This document shows, in pieces, positions 32,229 through 43,152 of a stretch of DNA of 64,000 nucleotides. This DNA is from Dryomyza anilis (taxonomy: Eukaryota; Arthropoda; Insecta; Diptera; Dryomyzidae), in contig OX638131.1 of the NCBI GenBank assembly GCA_951804985.1, forward strand, positions 59,550,351 through 59,614,350. The letters run 5' to 3'. The notes under the pieces were generated by a model. The model ran no database searches. It was not told the origin of the DNA and saw only the letters and a list, made by a program, of their open reading frames with translations. The position numbers were made by a program, and so were the translations under genes. How positions within the stretch are numbered: the stretch's first letter is position 1; each line of letters opens with the position of its first letter.

Positions 32229-33242
32229 ATGGACACGGGAACTGGGCGTGAACCCAGACAAATTCATCAGATGATGGGAAATCTACCTGTAGACAGAATA
32301 ATAAGAACAAGACCATTCTTGAATGTAGGAATTGATTTTCTGGGTCCAATAAGCATTCATCACAAGTTGAGAGGAAAACGAATTGATAAAGCATATGTAT
32401 GCGTATTTGTGTGTTTCGCAACGAAGGCGGTTCACTTGGAGGTAGTATCGGATTTAAGTTCGGCGGCGTTTATTGGTGCATTGAAGAGATTCGTCGGAAG
32501 ACGCAGCTGTCCTTTACGGATATATTCTGACAATGGGACACATTTTATTGGAGCTGCTAATAGTTTACACAATGTGTATGCTTTATTTAAAGATAAGCAT
32601 CATCAGCACAATATATTTAAATTCTGTGTACAAAGAGATATAGAATGGATAAATATTCCAGCTAGGTCACCTCATGTAGGGGGGTTGTGGGAAGCCTGCG
32701 TCAAATCTGTAAAGAAGCATTTCTATCGAGTTATAGAAGGAACTATGACATTTGAAGAAATGTGTACTCTCATGACACAAATTGAGTCAGTTTTAAATTC
32801 AAGACCACGCACACCTCTATCTGAAGATCCGAATGATTTTCAGGTTTTGACACCCGGGCATTTTTTGATTGGGGAAACGTTTTCAACATTAAATGACTCC
32901 AGTGGTAACAAAAGTTATCACGGTCTGCGGGATCACTGGAAATCAGTGTGCTCAAATGCAGATGAATTTTGGAAACGTTGGTCTACTGAGTATTTAACGG
33001 AATTGCAAAAAAGGTACAAATGGCAAAATCCATCACCAAATATAAAACCTGAAACATTGGTTCTTCTTAAGGAAGATAATGTTCCTCCAATGAATTGGAG
33101 AAGGGGGAGGGTGATAGAAGCAATCATTGGAAAAGATGGTTTTTGTCAAACGGAAGAAGTAAGGACCAGCACTGGTGTAACAAAAAGATCAGTACACAAT
33201 GTTTGTCCTTTTCCTACTGAAGAAACTATACAAACAAATTAA
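32229..33242 (+). CDS. Unit 4 chimeric LINE/BEL integrase frame
   Basis: It encodes the same 337 residues from the first Met as the frame in unit 3, with the fusion point at 32250. Integrase core and C-terminal domain are intact and the zinc-binding domain is missing. Confidence 0.7.
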   Translation: MDTGTGREPRQIHQMMGNLPVDRIIRTRPFLNVGIDFLGPISIHHKLRGKRIDKAYVCVFVCFATKAVHLEVVSDLSSAAFIGALKRFVGRRSCPLRIYSDNGTHFIGAANSLHNVYALFKDKHHQHNIFKFCVQRDIEWINIPARSPHVGGLWEACVKSVKKHFYRVIEGTMTFEEMCTLMTQIESVLNSRPRTPLSEDPNDFQVLTPGHFLIGETFSTLNDSSGNKSYHGLRDHWKSVCSNADEFWKRWSTEYLTELQKRYKWQNPSPNIKPETLVLLKEDNVPPMNWRRGRVIEAIIGKDGFCQTEEVRTSTGVTKRSVHNVCPFPTEETIQTN

Positions 33243-33395
33243 ATTATCGATAAGAATATTGAAAATGTAAATAACTGTAAAACAAATGTTCAAAATTCCA
33301 ATGAGAAAATATGTAGTAGAATTAAGGTAAAGATCAAGAATTGTTTAGTTCATATATTAAGTTTTCTGATAATTTTACCTTATATATTAATTAGC

Positions 33396-34238
33396 TTGAG
33401 TATAGAACCATTAACGGACCATTCGGGAATATTCTTCGAAGATCAAGGATTAGTAGGACTGAAAAAATCATCGTGGTCTTTGGTTGCTTTTGTAAACATG
33501 TCAATTTACAAAAATCGATACGGGGATGTTGACGAAACAGTTCAACAAATCAGATGGATGTGTGCAAAATTTGATATCGAACAATCGAATATCCCGTATT
33601 ATTCGATTGTTCGATATCAGATACAAGAACAAATACGTTGAAAAATGAGTTATATTATCGACAATGATAACTTCATCAGGAGTAAGAATTACAAACGCAC
33701 GAAAAGAGCTCCACTCAGTTTTATTGGATCAATTCAACACGCATTGTTTGGGGTAATGGATGAAGAACATGCTGAGATATTAGCTGATCGAGTAGAAAGG
33801 AGTACTAACAATGAAAAATTTGTGTTAGAATTATTGAAAAATATGTCGTCAATTCAAGATGTCACGTCAAGCGTAATAAAAAAGCAGCATGAAATATTAG
33901 AAGATCAACTGTCAAAAATAAAATCGAATTTTGATTCTCTAGTGAAAGAGATCAATAATGGAATTAACTTACAGAATTTAAATTTTGCTTTATTGTATGC
34001 ATTTTTTATTCTCGATGACTTTGAAAAATTTCAAGATGATCTTAAACTAAGTATTGGAAATGTTCATAGCAACGCTGCTCACCATCACATATTTACCATT
34101 GCTCAGTTTGAAAACCAGCTTGCCAGGATTGCACTACAACTAACTAAAGAACTGCAGTTACCAGATCAACGAGTCAGCGAGATATTCAAGGTTCTAGAAA
34201 TCACTACCCGCACGACAGAAGATTTTATTATTTTTTGA
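33396..34238 (+). pseudogene. Unit 4 env-like gene with premature stop
   Basis: Full length apart from the TGA at 33639-33641 that it shares with unit 3. The rest reads as in unit 1, with the cleavage-like site and helical region intact. Confidence 0.85.
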
Positions 34239-35040
34239 AGCTAAAATTCCTTTGATACATTAAGACATATTTACAATCTATCAAATTTACTCTTATCCAA
34301 CCAAGCATGATTCCAGATTTGTTAATTTAAAACCGCTAAATGCCACTAAAACAAGGTATTACAACGTCAACGATATTGATTTCCTAAGATGTATGCGAAT
34401 GACAGAAATTGTGTTATGTCCGCAAACACACCCGATTTACAATATCGGCAATAAAAAAGTCTGCGAGATAGAACTGTTATTAAAAAGGAAGAAATACCTG
34501 TGTCGTCGAGATTGGGCTACCGTCTGTTACTTGGATTCAATTGAACGCTGGAAACAACTGGTTATTTTCGCTATTTGAAGATAAGTCGTTGAGATCTATT
34601 GCAATGGGACCAAAACTGTGCATCACCTTAATAACTAAGGTATTCTTCGTATGGAAGCTGGATGACATTTAGAATCTTCTGATGTGACTCTGATAGCGTT
34701 TACAAAGGTAAGCGAGAACGCATCGTACATTAACCCCAGAGTAAACATAAGCCATCAGTTACCAAAACTACATACAATCATTTTGCGGGAAATTGCTACG
34801 ACCATTGCCATTGATGATATACCAAATCACAACCTCATCTGTTTGGATTCCCGATTGAGCTAGATATTCATCATGCAACGCACTACGGAATAAGTTTAAT
34901 GACATCGGTTATATTGGTCATCGTTATCATAATTATTATATACCTCATGAAAAGATTCGGCAGTTTATCTTCACGTTTTCTACCTGCAATTCTCGCGCTA
35001 CCACGAATTGGTTGACATAGAGATGTCAAGGCCGGGAGTA

Positions 35041-35413
35041 TGTATAATTATATATAGGATATATTAATATCGCGATGGTATTTCAGAATAGTGAAGCCAC
35101 GCTAGTTTATTACATATGCCGTTAGGTATATTAGTCTTGTCCGTGCACAAGATAAGTTTAAGGATAAACACTTTACATATGTTTATGTTATGTGGAACTC
35201 GCGTTGGTCCTTTTCCAGACCACATGTGTGAATTGTTGGAAGTGCATGCATGCATGTGCATCGCAGGAGTTTATGTATTTAGATAAGTTATGTATTAGGA
35301 TATTTTAGTTTAAGAATTATTTAAGGTATAAATATAAGTGATATTATTTTAATAAAGAGAGTTCGTTCGAAACCGCCGTTGTGTCGTGTTGTTATTGAGT
35401 AGAAGTATTTTCA
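35041..35413 (+). repeat. BEL LTR, unit 4
   Basis: Full 373-base copy. It is followed by AACCT and by the LINE-B sequence that continues to the end of that element. Confidence 0.9.
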
Positions 35414-36460
35414 AACCTCTTTAAAAATAACTCGTCAATTTATGTCCACTGCTCCTGTAACGGACTATATTACACCTTATATTGACTTAGAAAAAAAGAA
35501 TAAACTTAGTTTTTCCAACAAGGGAACAATGGGCCCAAAACAAGGTCATAAATCAGTATGAAATAAGTGTCTATACAGACGGATCCAAGATGGACACGGG
35601 AACTGGGCGTGGGATCTTCTATGAAGTTTTCAAGTGGAAACTTCATATTTCAAGCGGACATATATGTCGTGGCTGAGGCGACCTGATTGTTAGCAAAGAA
35701 GGAACTATCGACAACTGATATTACCTTTTTATTGATAGTCAAGCTACCGTCAAGCCTTACAAAATAGGAATATAAGATCTGAAATAGTCAGCCATTGTCG
35801 TAGAGAGCTCCAAGTTCTGAACGAGCAACACAGCAGACGAGCTAGCCAAGAAAGGAGCAAATAAAGCAAACGACTTCATTGAGAGTAGTGTAAAATCACC
35901 TATGGCGGAATACAATCTACAGATCACAAAAACATTAGATAACATTAGGAATACGAACTGGGTTAAATCAAATACAGGGCAAACGACAAAAAAAACATGG
36001 AACCATCTTGACAAAGGTCACAGTACGAGTATTCTAGAATTACACAAAAGAGAATTAAGACTACTAATAGGGATAATAACAGGACACAACACGCTGGGAA
36101 CCCTCTTGAGAAGGATGGTTTTTCAGATAGACGACATTTGCAGGTGGTGTGGGGATAGTGAAGCAACTGAAGACAGCTAAAATTTTCTCTGCCAATGCCC
36201 AGCAATGTCTCGAATAAGAAATAAATGTCCAGCAATGGCTCGAATAAGAAATAAATTGCTAGGCTCTTTTTTTCTTTCAGGAACTAGAGGAGATACACGA
36301 AGCGCATCCAATGCAGTTAACGAAGTACGTTACGGCATCAGGATGGCCCCAAAAGGAGGGAAGACACGAGCGTCCTTCTTAACCCATATTCTTAAGAAGA
36401 AAAGATTTGCATTTCCAACATCCTGACTGCCTAACCTAACCTTGACGGCAACATCTGCAT
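35414..36460 (+). pseudogene. LINE-B RNase H and C-terminal end
   Basis: RNase H starts with VYTDGSKMDTGTGRGIFYE near 35570 and decays within 150 bases. A later frame (35902-36180) has LHKRELRLLIGIITGHN and CRWCGDSEATEDS, the Cys-rich end of ORF2, with a stop inside the motif. Immediately after, a 30-base stretch (CCAGCAATGTCTCGAATAAG...) is duplicated in tandem at 36197-36256. The 3' UTR ends near 36450. Confidence 0.78.
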
Positions 36461-36770
36461 CGCCCAGTCCGCCGAAGTAAGTACTATACACAGGCCAGAT
36501 ATTACTCAATACCAATATAATATTGTCCTCTAAGCAGATAGTATGTATTTGATATTTGACACAACTAGTTTCTCTGCCACTTATGCCACAAATGCCACAA
36601 ATAAATTCAAACATTGGTTATGTGGAAATTGAATCGAAACTTTCGTCAACAGAGACATTTTAAAATGATGTTTTCAGCTACATTATTGAACAAAAAATAA
36701 TTTGACTGTTTTTCTCTAACTGAAATCTGTAAAATTCCATTTCCACATAAGTAATGTTTTCGGCAGCGAC

Positions 36771-38582
36771 ATACTCTCTTGTAGAAGTTAACGTTTCGCA
36801 CGTTCCGCTGCCACTATATTATACCGGTGATATGCCGGTGCTCTACTAGCTTTGTTAATCAGTTATCGTGAATAAAATTCCTCATGTTTCCCTAAAAAAA
36901 AATACGTATCATGAACAACATTTTTTAGGAAAATTTACCCATATTTCGCCGAAAAAAATTGCGCCAATTTTTCATCGGGGAAAAGAATTAATTAAAAACA
37001 AACACACTGTAATTAACTATACATTTATTTATAATATGTCAACAAATATATATATGATAACACCAAAAATATTTAAACAAAAGTTAGTCACATATTTCTG
37101 CACAAATTAATTGCTGATATATTTAACCACCGTAAAAACTTCACCGGCTGGGGAATATTTTAATTTTTTTAACTCTAGAATAATGAACGCAGTATAATCA
37201 CAACAATAAGCAAAACAGCTGATTTATCGTTGCCTCTTGTTCAGTTCTAATTCCAAATTAAACTTTTATAGAGTTGTGAAATTTGTGCTTAAAAGTATAG
37301 TTAACTGCAAATAATAAAGATATGTATAGATATTTTATATCTAAAGTATTATTTTACAACTTTATTATCTAAACTGTTAAGGATAATCAAAAAACGCATT
37401 AAAAATCTGACAATGTTGTAAAACTACATTCGAACTCAAATTCGATTTCGAACAAAATTCTGGAGAAATTGCTGTTCCTGGGAGATTGCTGATACCAAAA
37501 AATTTTACCTGGGAACAAAAAAATCCGAGGAAACAGAATATTACCCAAGTATTCACGATAAGGTTGAATGTGCATTGGTGCAGCCATTGGTTTTCAATGA
37601 CGATCTGAAAAGCTCTACGTCAACGGCGAGATAAGATAGTATATATCAGGGATGATTTTTGAAAATATATATATTGTAACATATCGTAAAAAAAATTGTA
37701 CTAAATTGAGCCAACTTGTATTTTTTCATAAATTTATATGTTATTAATTTACAAATACGAAGATCATAGAAATTTTGCAATATATTTCGCCTAAAATACA
37801 TGTGTTTCAAATAAAAATATATGTTTTTAAATTATTTAAGAAATAGAGACTCGAAATATCCTCTATTTTAATTGATTAGTTAAAATTCAATTATTCATGG
37901 TTTACTAAAAGTTGAACGTTTTTTTTACCAAATTTTCAAGAAAATTTGACTTTGATTTGGAATATCTTCCCAACTATTAAAGATAGCGGATTGCGGGTTA
38001 GTTTGTTTGTTACATACATTTATACGCGTTAATCCGTGTATAGACTATTTAATAGTATTTAAGGATATAATGCTCAAAAAAGGATTATTTTTGAAAAACC
38101 TATATTTTCGCACATGTTATTACTAATTATGACCCATAACGGTGGACAAATTATATGAAATTTGTATGGGTTATTTTAGTGGCTAAAGTTAATAGTTTGA
38201 GCAAAAAAAAAAGAAAGAAAGTTATTTCCAAATGAAATATTTTCAAAAAATCGCACAAAAAAAAATGAAACCGCAATATTTAAAAAAAACCTGCCTACGA
38301 TTTTTTTTATTTTAGTCTTAAAATACTCGGGGCAGATCTCCGAAACATATTCTTAAAACATTTAAGTTCTCCCACGAATTTTGGGTTGAAAGTGTTCCAG
38401 GCTAGGCGTGTGCAGCCTACTGAATGCAACCATGTTTCGTAAATTCACCCTTTTCTTTTTTCAACTTACATTCGCAGAGAGCAATTTTTTAATAATGGCT
38501 TATGGTTTTGTTTGTTTGCTTTTATGTTCGTTCAGTTTGAAATTCAGATAGTTCAGTTATGAAAATTTTCATTTAATTCAAA
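36771..38582. other. AT-rich interior, no gene seen
   Basis: Left part of the inverted-repeat element. It contains only short frames with no recognisable domain. Confidence 0.4.
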
Positions 38583-38649
38583 ATGGCTGTGAGACGAAGT
38601 TGGTGTTCGTGGTATTACAAATTAGTTTGTAAGTATTATAATATTTATG

Positions 38650-38722
<73 letters not shown>

Positions 38723-39600
38723 AATTATATTTAGAATAATGTGGACATTTTTCGCAAAAGTTAAACATCGCTGAAAAATCAAAAAATGCCTGTAGGAAAG
38801 AAATGTCTAGATGCCATTTAAGCTACCGGCCTTTATCGCTGCTGATGGTGGTTGCAAGCAGTTGTGCTTTCGACGTTTTTGTCGAATTAATTTGTAAGTA
38901 ATTGTATATTTTTAATTATATTTTAACACATTTACTGTTTAGGGCAAGAGTGTGGATAATGAGGACAATGGCCGTAGCATATGAAGTGTGATAATGTCGC
39001 ATTGCTCGTATTATTGTTAAATGCCATTCCTTGACGTTTCACACCGCGAACAGATCGCACGCGCTCGAATATTTTTGTTGCAGATTGTGTTAATGAACTC
39101 ATGGTAGGTTTTGCAACCTTTTAAATAATTATTTTACGTTGATAAATTACTTTTCAGATGAAATCAATTTCCATTGCTATGAGTGCGCATATTGTGGACG
39201 ATGTCGATTTGTGCAGCCAAGCGGTTTATAAAACCACTGTTATTTCAGCGGCAAATCTGTGCGCTCTCCAATCGCCGTCTGTTGTCAGCCACATGCAACC
39301 GTTGGCTGCCTTACATATGCATTGAAGTTGTCTTGATGCCGCTGAGGTAGCCGTCCTTGTGTCCTGGTCCCCGTAACAAGTGGTGGGTGTGGTGCATTAT
39401 TGCGCGTAATGTGCTGTGCCCATCGGTGGTGGCTGTTAATCGCGCGACATGTCCGCCGCGAACAACTGCGACAGATCTACAGAGGAGCGTGATCCGCCGT
39501 ATCTGTAGTATTTTCTACATTAATATTGCCGATTGTTATTTATAAAATTATTAATTGTAAATTCTTAATACAAATAATAAAAACAAAAAAAAACATAACC
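38583..39600 (+). other. Possible spliced transcript unit inside the inverted-repeat element
   Basis: Three intron-like gaps have consensus ends on the plus strand: 38629-38734 (GTAAGT...TTTAG), 38894-38942 (GTAAGT...TGTTTAG, 49 bases) and 39104-39157 (GTAGGT...TTTTCAG, 54 bases). The intervening sequence is richer in GC than its surroundings, and AATAAAAAC follows near 39575. An ATG at 38583 opens a short basic peptide that ends soon after. I recognise no protein on either strand, so this could be the decayed gene of the element or a non-coding transcript. Confidence 0.25.
38653..38719. repeat. (TA)n microsatellite
   Basis: An almost pure TA run of more than 60 bases, lying inside the first intron-like gap. 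Confidence 0.95.
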
Positions 39601-40253
39601 TGTGAATTTGTTGTCTTTGTAATTTCCTCATTACTCAGAGTTTAACTCAGAGTTGGCGTGCGAATCTGACATTCTATTCTGATAAATTTACGTCAGAATA
39701 TTGAAAGGGAGGAGAGAGAGCCGAAATAAAAAAAATAGAATTTTGTGAGAAACTCGGTCAGAAAGAGAACGTAAAATTGCATTGGATTTCTATGTACAGA
39801 TTATGTGTCAGCCGAACCTATTTCGCTCCGATTTCTGAGCAGGGTTCTGACAAAGAAGTACTAATGCTCCTACTTTTTTTTAATGGAAAGAGGAGTTATT
39901 TCCATCTGAACGAGTCACTGGGTTTTCTTTTGAGTTTGCTGGCGTCGCAGCCGTAAACATTTATTATGTGGAAGTGGAATTATTCAGATAGAAGTTAAAA
40001 GAGAAAAGCAGTTCACAAAACTTGAGCTCTGCGCCAATTAGTTGCAACAAAACTATCGAAATTCATAGCTTAATAAAATTGAATTGAGTCCAAAAATAAA
40101 CAAGAAATCTTCACAATATTTCATTTGAAAATATCTCTGTTGACTATGTATTGTTCGATTCATTTTCCATATTACCAATGTTTAAATTTATTTGGCAAAA
40201 GTGGCAGAGAAACAACATGTATTAAAACTTTATGTCAAATACATACTCTACGA

Positions 40254-40768
40254 TACATGCGAGATTCGACGCAATAATGATAGTGATTAATATATTTTTA
40301 TAATTCTACACAGATAGAAATACATACAACAAATTAACAGGAAATGGTCGGATTTCGATCGCGTAAGCCCTATTAGAGCAAACATGGTCATTGCCTTCTC
40401 ATGCCCTTATCATGCTCACCATTCCAGGGTTTACATTATCGATACAGTAAATGGTCCTGATCAAAGCAACATTCGTTGTTCCTCATAAGAAGATTTCCAT
40501 CGGGTAATGATCGGGATTTTATCAGAAAAGCCCTAAATATGTCTTAATAAACGAGAAAACTTGTTCGATCCGAACAAGCAGCTACGTCCCACCAAATCGT
40601 TTCCGTCGGCGTGCGCGCTCTTCTCCTTTCTGCTGTTGCTCGATGAATCAACAAACATTTAGGACAATAAAGCCATCATTTAGTTAGAGAATTATCTGCA
40701 AAAGTGGCCGACAACAATACAGATGGCTGCTAACGGTTCTCACGTTGTAGCAATGTTGTGGGATAGTT
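40254..40768. other. Spacer, no gene seen
   Basis: Mixed composition. It probably includes the decayed 3' part of the Tc1-like element on the minus strand, but no motif is readable. Confidence 0.35.
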
Positions 40769-41302
40769 TTACAGATAGTTGCAGATTATGCTGTCACAGG
40801 CTGTTCCTTCCTTGAAAGTTTCTGTGCAAACTGACCTCAGTTTTTTTTTTCTTTTATCGTGCCAATATCGTCTATAACCATCCGGACCATCTAATGTAAT
40901 TTTTTTTTCGTCACTAAAGATAACTTTCTTCCATTCATCGTTCCATGATAAATGTGACATCGCAAAGTCATAACGAGCTTTCAGGTGACGTTTTTGTAAT
41001 GCAGGTTTTCCTTTATTTTTAATCCAGATAAGATTATCTGAGTTATGTAAAATTAAACTTACACGTGTTGTGGAAACATCTAAAAGTAATTCACGTCGAG
41101 TTTCGGAAGAGTTATAATTGGTGGTCGACCCGGTCTTTTTATTTATGCATAAAGTGGTCCTAATTTAATTACGTTAGCAACGCCAATATGTGATCTATTG
41201 AGTCTTCTAGCAATAGCACGATTGGATAACCCGCACTCGTTATAAGCCATGATTTTTCCAATCTCTTCCATGGAGAATGTTTTACCATGAGAATTACTGC
41301 AG
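40769..41302 (-). pseudogene. Tc1-like transposase remnant
   Basis: Read on the minus strand from about 41300. A paired-like DNA-binding region has TFSMEEIGKIM and LSNRAIARRLNRSHIGVANV, then the GRPP linker (RPGRPPIIT), then [20 protein letters not shown]. The first catalytic Asp lies in [20 protein letters not shown]. One stop precedes the GRPP linker. The second and third catalytic residues are not found, so the copy is cut. The best match is the Tc1 branch of Tc1/mariner elements. Confidence 0.82.
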
Positions 41303-41775
41303 GAAATATTATTAAATAGAAATTAATATCGTGGATTATAATATACTAGACAAAGAATACTTACTAATTTTAGTTTCTATTTTTTTTTAATATTTACACA
41401 GAAAATTGTGCAATTAAATAAAAATTACCAATTGGAAGTATATTTTTTTCCATCCACACGATTAGTTAATTGCACATAAATGAAAAAACCAAGCATTAAT
41501 GTCAATATATTATATGTAACGGTTCTTACTTTGACAATGTCTATAATAAAAAATACCAATTGTTGAAATTCTTTGTGGCATACAATTTATACTACACTTT
41601 TTCTTGTTGGTAGTATACTTATTTCTATGAGTGTATGTGTGGTTACCATACAATGTGGCATATCGGACACCAGGGTATACGAATCCTGAAAATAACTACA
41701 AATGGGTAGGTGTAGCGAATTTCGATTTTTTTTTGGGAACCACAAGTCGTTTCGCTTGAAAACATTATTTTCATG
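41303..41775. other. AT-rich spacer, no gene seen
   Basis: It includes similar words TTTACACAGAAAATTGTGCAATTAA and a reverse-oriented TTAGTTAATTGCACA (about 41390-41480). These may be decayed terminal repeats of the Tc1-like element. Confidence 0.35.
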
Positions 41776-42656
41776 CACTCAGAATAAAATGTACCATTAA
41801 GTACTTTATGGTACGACCATTGATCTTATGGTTCATGTATTAATAGTTTTTTCTTTTTAAATCAAAAGTTTTCTAATTAATTCAATAGTATTTGAAAAAT
41901 TCAGTACCATAAATTTAAATATTTCAATATTATTATTTTAAATAGAATAAATACATTTGTTTTAATGGTTTCCTCCTATAATAATAAACGTGGTGTAAAA
42001 AAAACATAAAAACGAATGCAAACATGTTCGTTTTGTACGTCATTCTGCGTGGTTACTCAAAATGGTCGCATGTAATTTTTTGTTACAATCCACATTGTTA
42101 ATCGCGACATTGGTAAGTGCTCAATGTATTTAATGTAAATAAATTATATTTATATATTTATTTATATTTTTATTTATTACAGAAAATAAATAATACATCG
42201 AACTTCTATTAGGGCAACGGACTCAAAAATAACTGCAGACTCAAGTACTACAATCAATTATTGGAAACCAAAGCAAACATTAAATGTGTTATAACCTTTT
42301 GCTGCAAGAAGTATCTTTTTATGTGTGTGTTGTAAAACTGAATATCAATTTCGACATTTAAATAAAATAATATATACAATAAATTAACTAAAATACATTT
42401 TTGCATAAATAAATTATTATGAAAATGTAATTCGACTATACCATAAAATTAATAATACGTATCATTAAATTTTTATAGGTCTTTCTTATTGACATTACAA
42501 TATCACATTATAAAATTTATGGTACAACCACACATTGTATTAAGAGTTTCAATAATACTGAACTGATGGGACGCATCCTATTGACCAATTTTAATGGTAT
42601 AAATTATTGTTTTTCTATTGAAATACTATCAATTTACCATGATTTTTTTCTGGGTG
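41776..42656. mobile_element. Candidate non-autonomous DNA transposon (about 880 bp)
   Basis: The left edge CACTCAGAATAAAATGTACC is the imperfect inverse of the right edge GGTAAATTG..ATGATTTTTTTCTGGGTG. Internal words such as ACCATTAA and TTAATGGT are also mirrored. A clear target duplication was not found. An ATG at 42062 starts 17 codons followed by an intron-like gap at 42113-42182 (GTAAGT...ATTACAG). Confidence 0.5.
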
Positions 42657-42889
42657 TGTATCTGAACATTCATGTATAAGTCAGTATATATTTCACCAAA
42701 AAAGTTTACCTAAATCACGTATACAGTAAAATTGATCTGTAGCTGTAAATTTTATATGAGGTATTGGAATATAAGTGGTCGGATCACAGGTCACAATTGC
42801 CCGATCTCACCGTACAGCGTAGGTATATAAGTAATCTAAATTATGAGTTTTATTCATCTAACTCTTCGATTTTTTAAGTAGTAGGGATT
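42657..42889. other. Spacer, no gene seen
   Basis: No structure was seen between the candidate transposon and the mini-me fragment. Confidence 0.35.
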
Positions 42890-43152
42890 TCAACAGACAG
42901 ACAGACGGACAGACTCAGGAGGTCATGCTGATTAAGAATTTATATACTTTTCCATACCGTTTCCATATACTTTTCCTTCTGGGTGTTACAAACGGCGTAC
43001 CAAACTGAATATACCCTTTCACTCTTAGGGCCGTTTTCACAATATCCAGTTAAGTGTTTCAATTCCACATATTCTATGGGTAACTCTAAGTTAAAGTGGT
43101 AGTTAGTGCTTAACCGAAGATTGTGAAACCGACCCTTAGTGTAGGGTATAAA
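42890..43152. repeat. Diverged mini-me/DINE-1-like fragment
   Basis: It has the CAGACAGACAGACGGACAGAC run, CTGATTAAGAATTTATATACTTT, and the terminal GTGTAGGGTATA found in the full copies at 43652 and 59967. A 108-base MITE interrupts it. Confidence 0.6.
43028..43135. mobile_element. 108-bp palindromic MITE flanked by TTA
   Basis: GGGCCGTTTTCACAAT at the left is mirrored by ATTGTGAAACCGACCC at the right, and the inner parts are mirrored as well (CCAGTTAAG against TTAACCG). TTA lies on both sides (43025-43027 and 43136-43138). A 3-bp TTA duplication suggests the PIF/Harbinger group. Confidence 0.75.

Larger units (their letters stand above)
29073..32249 (+). repeat. Tandem array unit 3 (3177 bp)
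   Basis: The integrase is complete. Env has a CGA to TGA stop at 30462-30464 and a 177-base in-frame deletion near 30642. The LTR is complete (31680-32052). The stop is shared with unit 4 only. Confidence 0.92.
32250..35610 (+). repeat. Tandem array unit 4 (3361 bp)
   Basis: The last unit. It has the env stop of unit 3 but not its deletion. Near 34599 the seven bases ATATATA of the other units are replaced by GCAATGGGACCAAA. Its end runs on into uncut LINE-B at 35611. Its LINE part reads GGATCCAAG at 35581, where the other units have GGGTCCAAG. Confidence 0.92.
15811..36460 (+). mobile_element. LINE-B: LOA-like non-LTR element, split and rearranged
   Basis: Pieces of one LINE lie at 15811-16278, 17461-18323, 25815-26011 and 35414-36460, with BEL sequence between them. 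They carry in order the pre-RT region, reverse transcriptase, RNase H and a Cys-rich C-terminus, all on the plus strand and all broken. The BEL element entered at AACCT, present on both sides. LINE-B sequence between the YADN box and RNase H is shorter than expected, so the element had probably lost part of its middle before the insertion. The 3' end is near the CCTAACCTAACC stretch at about 36430-36445. Confidence 0.75.
36540..40248. mobile_element. Degenerate element bounded by long inverted repeats
   Basis: Bases 36540-36770 match the reverse complement of 39944-40248, with gaps and many substitutions. Shared words include AGTATGTATTTG, TTTCTCTGCCACTT, ACATTGGT and AATTCCA.TTCCACATA. This looks like an old DNA transposon or foldback element of about 3.7 kb. 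No transposase was recognised inside, and target duplications are not clear. Confidence 0.55.

Noticed and set aside
22658..35610. CRISPR-like or phage-like repeat system
   Set aside because: Repeat units are 3.3 kb transposon chimeras in an insect genome. There are no short spaced repeats and no cas genes.
36205..36614. Short frames on both strands after the LINE-B end
   Set aside because: They lie in the 3' UTR of LINE-B and a 30-base duplication. No domain is readable.
38583..38774. Open frame with a long Tyr-Ile repeat
   Set aside because: The repeat is the translation of the (TA)n microsatellite and not a protein.
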